In this document: positions 58,998 to 64,000 of the stretch, piece after piece
Layout: every line of letters starts with the position of its first letter
Numbering within the stretch: the stretch's first letter is position 1
Source of the DNA: Corynebacterium atypicum
GTDB lineage: Bacteria > Actinomycetota > Actinomycetes > Mycobacteriales > Mycobacteriaceae
Direction of reading: 5' to 3'
Assembly: GCF_000732945.1 (NCBI RefSeq)
Contig: NZ_CP008944.1
Span: 372,001-436,000, forward strand
DNA: 64,000 nucleotides
Program-made: the position numbers and the translations under genes
Notes under the pieces: model-generated
Database searches by the model: none
The model's input: the letters and a program-made list of their open reading frames with translations, nothing else
What the model was told of the DNA's origin: nothing

Positions 58998-60353
58998 ATG
59001 TCAGGCGACGGTGCGCAATTTCACGACGACTGCCCAGGGCAGCAGGGCCTCCCCGGGCGCGCTGGGCTGGAGTATCAGCGCATGGGGGTGGCCGCGGATA
59101 CGGTGCTGCGGGTGGGCTTGCTCCTCATGGGCGCGGGCACGGGTGGGTACCGCATCATCCGCGCAATGAAGCGGGCCGGCCGCGCTTTGGGCTTTGATCG
59201 CCTGGACGCCGTGATCTCGGTGACCACGATTACGTGTACGTTCCACCAAGGCCAGCGCTTCCGCACGGTGGTCGCGACGCAGGATAGCCCCGGGGTCGAT
59301 GCCTCGAGGATCGAGGCGATCGAGACCCTCACTCACCGGTTGGATCGCAAGGTGGACGCCGCCTGGTTGGGGGCGCGCCTCGACGAGATCGAGCGCGGCG
59401 TGGTCAAAAGGTGGAGTTTCCCGCTCCTCGTGCTCGCTGCCGGGTGTGCCTGCGCGAGCTTTGCCGTGCTCAATCGGTTCGCTTGGGCCGACGTCGCGGT
59501 GGTGGCGGTGGCCGCGGCGCTGGGCCAGGCGGTGCGCGGGGCGCTTGTGGGCCGGCACGTGCGTCAGCTGGGCGCCATCGCAGCGGCGGTGGTCGCCGCG
59601 TGCCTGGTGTACTGGGCGGTAATGGGGGCGCTCTCCTGGCTTAAGCTCGTGGACCCTGCCTCGGCTGCCTCTGGCTTCGTGGCGTCGGTGCTCTTCGTGG
59701 TACCGGGCTTTCCGCTATTTTCCGCGCTCATCGATCTTTCCCGGTTCGACATCGCCGCCGGGCTATCTAGGCTTGCGTATGCGGTGACTATCATCGCGGT
59801 CTCGGCCTTCGCCGTCGCGATGGTGAGCGCGCCGACGGGGATGCACCCTCCGGCGCACCAGCCCCCGGCAAGCGACTGGCGGTGGTTCGCGGTGGCCACG
59901 GTCGCGAGCGCGGTGGGAATCGCGGGCTTCGCGCTGCTGTTCAATTCCTCCCGCCGGATGGTGCTGCTGGCGGCCGGCCTGGGGGCCGTGGCGAACGTGG
60001 CGCGCTTGGGGCTTTTGGCGGCGGGCGTCTCCGCCTACGGTGCGGCCTTCTGTGGCGGTCTCGCGATCGGCCTGATGGGCGCGGCGGCGGCCAAGGTGGC
60101 GCGGTTGCCGCGAATCACCGTGACCGTTCCGGCGGCGGTGATCATGGTGCCGGGGCCGGCGATGTTCGCCTCCGTCTACGCGCTTAACGCCGGCGACATG
60201 CAGCAGGCGGTCACGGCCGCAGCCACCGCGTCGATGACGGTGCTGGCCATCGGCACCGGCTTGGTGGCCGCGCGGATGCTGACGGATCGCGATTGGGTGC
60301 TGGGCCGCTACATCGATTTGGACAAACCCTTGCGTGACCAGGGCGGCCGGTAG
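58998..60353 (+). CDS. thrE: ThrE-family threonine/serine exporter
   Basis: 451 residues joining the two halves of the ThrE (YjjP/YjjB) family. The N-terminal part has VLRVGLLLMGAGTGGYRIIRAMKRAGRALGFDRLDAVISVTTITCTF, the family's amphipathic domain. About ten helices follow, with ASGFVASVLFVVPGFPLFSALIDLSRFDIAAGLSRL and a later MVPGPAMFASVYAL that repeats the VPGxPxF motif. C. glutamicum ThrE exports threonine and serine. Start ATG 58998 is set by AGGAGG at 58986-58991; a longer frame overlapping ptsS is rejected. Confidence 0.87.
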   Translation: MSGDGAQFHDDCPGQQGLPGRAGLEYQRMGVAADTVLRVGLLLMGAGTGGYRIIRAMKRAGRALGFDRLDAVISVTTITCTFHQGQRFRTVVATQDSPGVDASRIEAIETLTHRLDRKVDAAWLGARLDEIERGVVKRWSFPLLVLAAGCACASFAVLNRFAWADVAVVAVAAALGQAVRGALVGRHVRQLGAIAAAVVAACLVYWAVMGALSWLKLVDPASAASGFVASVLFVVPGFPLFSALIDLSRFDIAAGLSRLAYAVTIIAVSAFAVAMVSAPTGMHPPAHQPPASDWRWFAVATVASAVGIAGFALLFNSSRRMVLLAAGLGAVANVARLGLLAAGVSAYGAAFCGGLAIGLMGAAAAKVARLPRITVTVPAAVIMVPGPAMFASVYALNAGDMQQAVTAAATASMTVLAIGTGLVAARMLTDRDWVLGRYIDLDKPLRDQGGR

Positions 60354-60465
60354 CTTTTTGTGGCGCTGACTGCGGCGACGCTCCGGGCGCAGGGCGGCGA
60401 CACCGGGGCTGAGTTCGCACACCCGACGCACAGATTCGTGACGAATCGGCTAAAATCGTTCTGCT

Positions 60466-61908
60466 GTGAAGAAAGTTCTCATTATTGCACTTGCTTATTT
60501 TGGGGTGACTGTCGGCGCCGGATTCGCTTCCGGGCAGGAGATGCTCCAGTATTACGTGTCTTACGGCTGGTGGGGGATCGCCGGCGCTGGGGTGGTGCTG
60601 GTGCTCATGCCGGTGACCGCGATGGTGATCCTGCAGTACGGCAGCTACTTCCGGGCTCAGTCGCACGGCCTGGTCTTCCGCTCTATTACCTCGGCAGTGA
60701 TGGCGAGGTTCCTGGACTACTCGCTGTCCATTTCCCAGTTCTGTATCGGGTTCGTCATGCTCGCCGGCGCCGGGGCAAACCTCAACCAGCAGTTCGGGCT
60801 GCCGTTGTGGGTCGGCTCGACCCTCATGGTGGTGCTGGTGTTGGCCGCGGGCATGGCCAACGTGGACAAGGTGACTAACCTGATCGGCGGGATCACGCCG
60901 TTTATGGTGCTCATCCTGCTCGCCGCCGCGATCTATGGCGTGGCCAACCCGCCGGCCGACATCGCGGCCGCCGGGGCGACCGCAGAGGCCGTGGTGGAGT
61001 CGCCGCTGCCCAACTGGTGGTTGTCTACGTTGAACTACCTCGGGGTGTCCATGTTCTCCGGCATCGCGATGGCGATCCTCATCGGCGGGGATAACTGGAA
61101 CCCGCGCACGGCCGGGCGCGGCGGCTTTGTCGGCGGCCTGATGTTCGGCGGGATTCTGGTGCTGATGGGCTTCGCGCTGATCTTCCAGATCGATAGCGTC
61201 GCCGATGCGGACCTGCCCACGCTGGCGCTAGTCAACGAGATGAGCCCGGCGCTGGGGCTGGTCGCCTCCGTGGCCACCTACCTGATGATCTTCAGTACCT
61301 CGCTCGGTGTGTTCTACTCACTGGGCAAGCGCATCTCCGTGGCCACTCCCGGGCGCTACCGCCTGATCTTCATCGTGGTGACCCTGGTCGGTTACGCCCT
61401 AAGCTTCTTCGACTTCACCCTGCTCGTCGCTAACGTCTTCCCGGTTCTGGGCTGGCTGGGCGTCATCTTGGTCATCGTCCTGCTGGTCAGCTGGCTGTCC
61501 AAGGGGCGGCGCAAGATCACCGCGGAGTCGCGGCGTCGGGACAAGATCCGGGCGCTGATCCTGCGGCGGATCGATCCCAAGGGCAAGTTCACCCGCGAGG
61601 ACAGGGTGGACTTCGCCGAGGCGCAGCGCGATTCCAGCGTGAAGAAGAACCAGGCGAACGCGATGCGCGATGAGATTACCCAAGAAGTCGTCGACGAGCT
61701 CGATAGCGCCCCCGATTCCGGGTTCGAGGCCGAAGACTTCAATGCCGAGAAGTTCTGGGCGGGGGAGAAGCGCCGCCCGCTGATGAAGGGCGAGGTGCGC
61801 GTGGTCTCGGAATCCGCGCCTCGAGGTTGGGACGAGTCCCCGCAAGATTCCGAGGCGAACGACGAATCCGCGGGCAGCCAGGCGGTGTCTGGCCCCGATA
61901 AGGACTAA
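60466..61908 (+). CDS. YkvI-type multi-spanning membrane protein with charged tail
   Basis: 480 residues, GTG 60466. About ten helices in residues 1-345 begin KVLIIALAYFGVTVGAGFASGQEMLQYY, the opening seen in YkvI/COG3949 proteins, which are distantly related to amino-acid and nucleobase transporters. GGDNWNPRTAGRGGFVGGLMFGG lies in a loop. From about 350 a hydrophilic tail of about 130 residues (KGRRKITAESRRRDKIRALILRR, then acidic DSAPDSGFEAEDF) is cytosolic and not needed for the family fold. No substrate is known. Confidence 0.78.
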   Translation: MKKVLIIALAYFGVTVGAGFASGQEMLQYYVSYGWWGIAGAGVVLVLMPVTAMVILQYGSYFRAQSHGLVFRSITSAVMARFLDYSLSISQFCIGFVMLAGAGANLNQQFGLPLWVGSTLMVVLVLAAGMANVDKVTNLIGGITPFMVLILLAAAIYGVANPPADIAAAGATAEAVVESPLPNWWLSTLNYLGVSMFSGIAMAILIGGDNWNPRTAGRGGFVGGLMFGGILVLMGFALIFQIDSVADADLPTLALVNEMSPALGLVASVATYLMIFSTSLGVFYSLGKRISVATPGRYRLIFIVVTLVGYALSFFDFTLLVANVFPVLGWLGVILVIVLLVSWLSKGRRKITAESRRRDKIRALILRRIDPKGKFTREDRVDFAEAQRDSSVKKNQANAMRDEITQEVVDELDSAPDSGFEAEDFNAEKFWAGEKRRPLMKGEVRVVSESAPRGWDESPQDSEANDESAGSQAVSGPDKD

Positions 61909-61961
61909 TCGGTGCTAGAAAAAGCTAGAAAATAGGCCTGTTAGTAAGCCGCTTCGCTCCG

Positions 61962-62771
61962 CTAGGGCCGGGCGCGGCCCTGGAACCAGTACGGCACCCA
62001 GACCACCGCGTCCTTGGCCAGGCCCCACTTTTGGACTGCGAGCCCGCGCACAGCCTTAGCTAGGCCGCCTTCGCCGGAGACCCACAGGGTCTCCGGCGCT
62101 AAGCGTTCTTCGGCCCGCCACGAGTTCAGCACCGCCAGCGCGTTGTCCGGGGCGGTGTTGGCGGGGCAGCGAATCCGCTCGAAGCAGCCCAGGCGCGGCG
62201 CCCAGCGCTCTACCTGCCCGGGCTCGAGCTCGCCGTCGCGGGAGTGGAGGACGACGGCGCTCATCTCGGCGAGCGCCTCGGGGTGCCGGGCGTCTAGCTG
62301 CTCGCACAGGTGCCAGAGCGCCGGGGCTGCCGTGGCGTCGGCAACCAGCGTCTGCGGCAGCCCTGGCCGCCACAGCGCCTCGCAGAGCCACAGGCTCGCG
62401 GCCTGCCCCGGCCGGACCCTGCTGATCCAGGCCGAACCTGGGCCCTCGTCGCCGTGGGTGACGATGTCGGCGTCGATGACGAAGTCGCGTCGGCGGTGCC
62501 GGCGCACGGTATACCACCGCAGCTCGGGGCGCTCGGGGCGTGGAATCGCGGCGACGGCGGCGCGCAAGTTAGCCAGCCCCGCTACTTCGAAGGGGCGCCA
62601 CGGCTGGCCGAGTCGAGGCATGACGAGCCCGAAGTACTCGTCGGGGCCACTGAGCTTGTGCGCGCCGAGTTCGGGGGAAAAGAAGGTCACCCGGCGTAGG
62701 TTCGCCGCGAGATCCTCCACCCGGCTGACGGTTACTTCCAGCAGGGTGCGGGGCGGGTGTGTGGTGCTCAA
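61962..62771 (-). CDS. Siderophore-interacting protein (NAD(P)H-dependent ferric-siderophore reductase)
   Basis: 269 residues of the SIP/ViuB family, which strips iron from imported siderophores. The FAD block is RPELRWYTVRRHRRRDFVIDADIVTHGDEGPGSAWISRVRPG (R-x-Y-T-x-R and the H-G-x-x-G-P-x-x-x-W motif). The C-terminal NAD-binding part is TLWVSGEGGLAKAVRG and WVPYWFQGRA (family YW-x-x-G). TTG 62771 follows GAGGAGG on the minus strand. It is divergent from the binding protein, with a DtxR-like site in between. Confidence 0.88.
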   Translation of the reverse strand: MSTTHPPRTLLEVTVSRVEDLAANLRRVTFFSPELGAHKLSGPDEYFGLVMPRLGQPWRPFEVAGLANLRAAVAAIPRPERPELRWYTVRRHRRRDFVIDADIVTHGDEGPGSAWISRVRPGQAASLWLCEALWRPGLPQTLVADATAAPALWHLCEQLDARHPEALAEMSAVVLHSRDGELEPGQVERWAPRLGCFERIRCPANTAPDNALAVLNSWRAEERLAPETLWVSGEGGLAKAVRGLAVQKWGLAKDAVVWVPYWFQGRARP

Positions 62772-62821
62772 CTGAGGTCCTCCTCGCAGCGGCGGTAGTC
62801 TTTTCGCGGCGTCGGCAGCCC

Positions 62822-62853
62822 TTGCCTACCAACTTAAGGCGAGGCTACTCTTA
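62822..62853 (+). promoter_or_regulatory. Promoter overlapped by a DtxR-type iron box
   Basis: TTGCCT (62822-62827), 18-base spacer, TACTCT (62846-62851). Across the -10 lies TAAGGCGAGGCTACTCTTA (62835-62853), matching the DtxR consensus TTAGGTTAGGCTAACCTAA at 13 of 19 positions including AGGCTA. It sits between two iron-uptake genes, so Fe-DtxR repression is likely. Confidence 0.6.
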
Positions 62854-62944
62854 ATTGAAAATGTGGATGTGATCCCGCCGCCTCGCGGCGGGTACGTAGC
62901 CGCAGACCCAGAACCTCTCAGCTGGCAGAAAGGCAACCTAGCTC

Positions 62945-63892
62945 ATGAAATTTGGCTTCAAATCCGCCGTCGCTGCCATCGCGGCGAGTTGCGCGCTCCT
63001 TACCGCGGGCTGCTCGGGCGGCTCCGGCGAGGACTCCGCCGAGTCCCAGGGCTCGCACGAACGCGTCGCGGCGCTCGGGCTCGGCGACGCGGATACGCTC
63101 CTGGCTTTGGGGCTTACCCCGGTCACCGTCGCCCCGTGGGGCACCGAGGGCGATATAGACCCCTCGGGGGTCGGACCGTGGTCCAAGGATCTTTTGGAGG
63201 GGGCGCAGCCCACCCCGATCTACAACACCGCGCAGGGGTTTACGAGCGAGATGCTCGAGAAGATCGCGGGCACCAAGCCTATGAAGATCGTCGCGGTCAA
63301 CCAGGCGGTCGAGCCCTCGGCGAAAGAGGAACTGGAAAAGATCGCGCCCACCACCATCAAGCCTGATGAGTACAAAAACTGGCAGATCCCGTGGGATGTC
63401 CAGGTGACCACGATCGCAGGCGCGGTGGATAAGAGCGACGAGGGCGACAAGCTCATCGAAAAGACGAAGCAGGCTTTCCAGGATTTCCGGGAGAGCCACC
63501 CGGACTTGCAGGGTAAGACCGCGGCCGCGGTGATGCCCTACGACGGCAAGATCGGCCTGTACACCACGGGCGACGGCCGCGGGCAGTTCATCGCGGATCT
63601 CGGCTTTGAGATCCCCAAGAAGCTCGAGGGCGACGGTGACGAGTTCTTCCGCGATATCTCCCCGGAGAACTACGCAGAGCTCAACGGCGTGGACTACCTC
63701 TTTGTCCTCGACTACAACGGCGCGGTGGAGCAGCTGAAGAACGACCCGGTCTTCCAGAACCTGGACGTGGTGCGCGAGGGCAAGGTCCGTTACCTGGACA
63801 CGGATACCGCCAACGCGATGAGCATGCCCAACCCGGTGACCATCCCGTGGGCGATCGATAAGTTCGAAGCCGCGGTCAAGGCCAGCTCCTAA
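62945..63892 (+). CDS. Iron-siderophore ABC transporter substrate-binding lipoprotein
   Basis: 315 residues with a lipoprotein signal (SAVAAIAASCALLTAGC, lipid Cys near residue 23) followed by a flexible G/S/E linker. The type-III binding fold shows RVAALGLGDADTLLALGLTPVTVAPWG and EMLEKIAGTKPMKIVAVNQ; a long connecting helix KTKQAFQDFRESHP; and DYLFVLDYNGAVEQLKNDPVFQNLDVVREGKVRYLD. It would deliver ferric siderophores to a permease not seen in this window. ATG 62945 with AGAAAGG upstream. Confidence 0.9.
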   Translation: MKFGFKSAVAAIAASCALLTAGCSGGSGEDSAESQGSHERVAALGLGDADTLLALGLTPVTVAPWGTEGDIDPSGVGPWSKDLLEGAQPTPIYNTAQGFTSEMLEKIAGTKPMKIVAVNQAVEPSAKEELEKIAPTTIKPDEYKNWQIPWDVQVTTIAGAVDKSDEGDKLIEKTKQAFQDFRESHPDLQGKTAAAVMPYDGKIGLYTTGDGRGQFIADLGFEIPKKLEGDGDEFFRDISPENYAELNGVDYLFVLDYNGAVEQLKNDPVFQNLDVVREGKVRYLDTDTANAMSMPNPVTIPWAIDKFEAAVKASS

Positions 63893-63956
63893 CCCGCGAC
63901 CTGGCCGTGCGGGCCCAGGCTGTGAACCCGGGCCGGCGGGCGCGAGAATGTCGCAA

Positions 63957-64000
63957 CTATTCGGGTGGGGCCAGCGGGTTGGTCATCTCGCCGGCGTAGA
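63957..64000 (-). CDS. 3' end of a minus-strand gene (cut by window edge), uncertain
   Basis: Reading leftwards from the window edge, an open frame ends YAGEMTNPLAPPE followed by TAG at 63957-63959. Too short to identify. The 64 bases between it and the binding-protein stop hold no clear terminator. Confidence 0.3.
   Translation of the reverse strand, partial: YAGEMTNPLAPPE

Overview
The window is chromosomal DNA from a high-GC actinobacterium, almost certainly Corynebacterium. The evidence is gene order (menD, a small membrane protein, the mannosyltransferase mgtA, menG, a geranylgeranyl-reductase-type protein, ispB, tRNAs, secE-nusG-rplK-rplA, rplJL, a DUF3068 gene, rpoBC, rpsL-rpsG-fusA-tuf, rpsJ...rpsQ), frequent GTG/TTG starts, and family members typical of the genus (DUF3068/PorA-like, MgtA, ThrE, Ohr). 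All function calls are from reading translations and motifs; no database search was run.

Layout. 1-15 kb: the end of an rmlA-like gene, then a menaquinone block on both strands (menA, menE, menB, menC, menD, menG, a menJ-like reductase, ispB-like polyprenyl synthase) mixed with a DoxX protein, a methyltransferase, trmL, a repeat-bearing membrane protein and mgtA. 15-17 kb: tRNA-Tyr, an Ohr peroxidase, tRNA-Thr, tRNA-Met and tRNA-Trp. 17-20 kb: secE, nusG, rplK, rplA. 20-22.1 kb: a gene graveyard holding a phospholipase A2-like remnant, an intact small membrane protein, an inositol-phosphate-synthase fragment, an antisense PTS EIIC fragment and a lipase cut by one in-frame stop. 22-33 kb: rplJ-rplL with an attenuated leader, a DUF3068 gene, rpoB and rpoC. 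32.7-36 kb: a large inverted repeat, then a TPP riboswitch driving an ECF-type thiamine or HMP importer (ykoE, a double ATPase, ykoC). 36-41 kb: rpsL, rpsG, fusA, tuf.

41.4-44.7 kb is a six-gene minus-strand Asp23/Gls24-type envelope cluster that includes a protein with a tandem 11-residue proline-rich repeat. 45-50.5 kb is the S10 operon up to rpsQ. 50.7-54.2 kb is a MacAB-like export system. 54.2-58.9 kb is a sucrose locus (fructokinase, sucrose-6-phosphate hydrolase, sucrose PTS EIIBCA) in which the hydrolase and the transporter each carry one frameshift. 59-62 kb has a ThrE-type exporter and a YkvI-type membrane protein. 62-64 kb has a divergent iron-siderophore pair (siderophore-interacting reductase and binding lipoprotein) with a probable DtxR operator between them.

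Most of the window is conserved core genome. The most notable items are the clustered gene decay (20-22 kb and the sucrose locus), the 88-bp inverted-repeat element after rpoC, the repeat protein of the Asp23 cluster, and the 12-residue TEYLG repeats of the protein at 7743. I found no convincing new defence or mobile system, CRISPR array, insertion sequence or rRNA.
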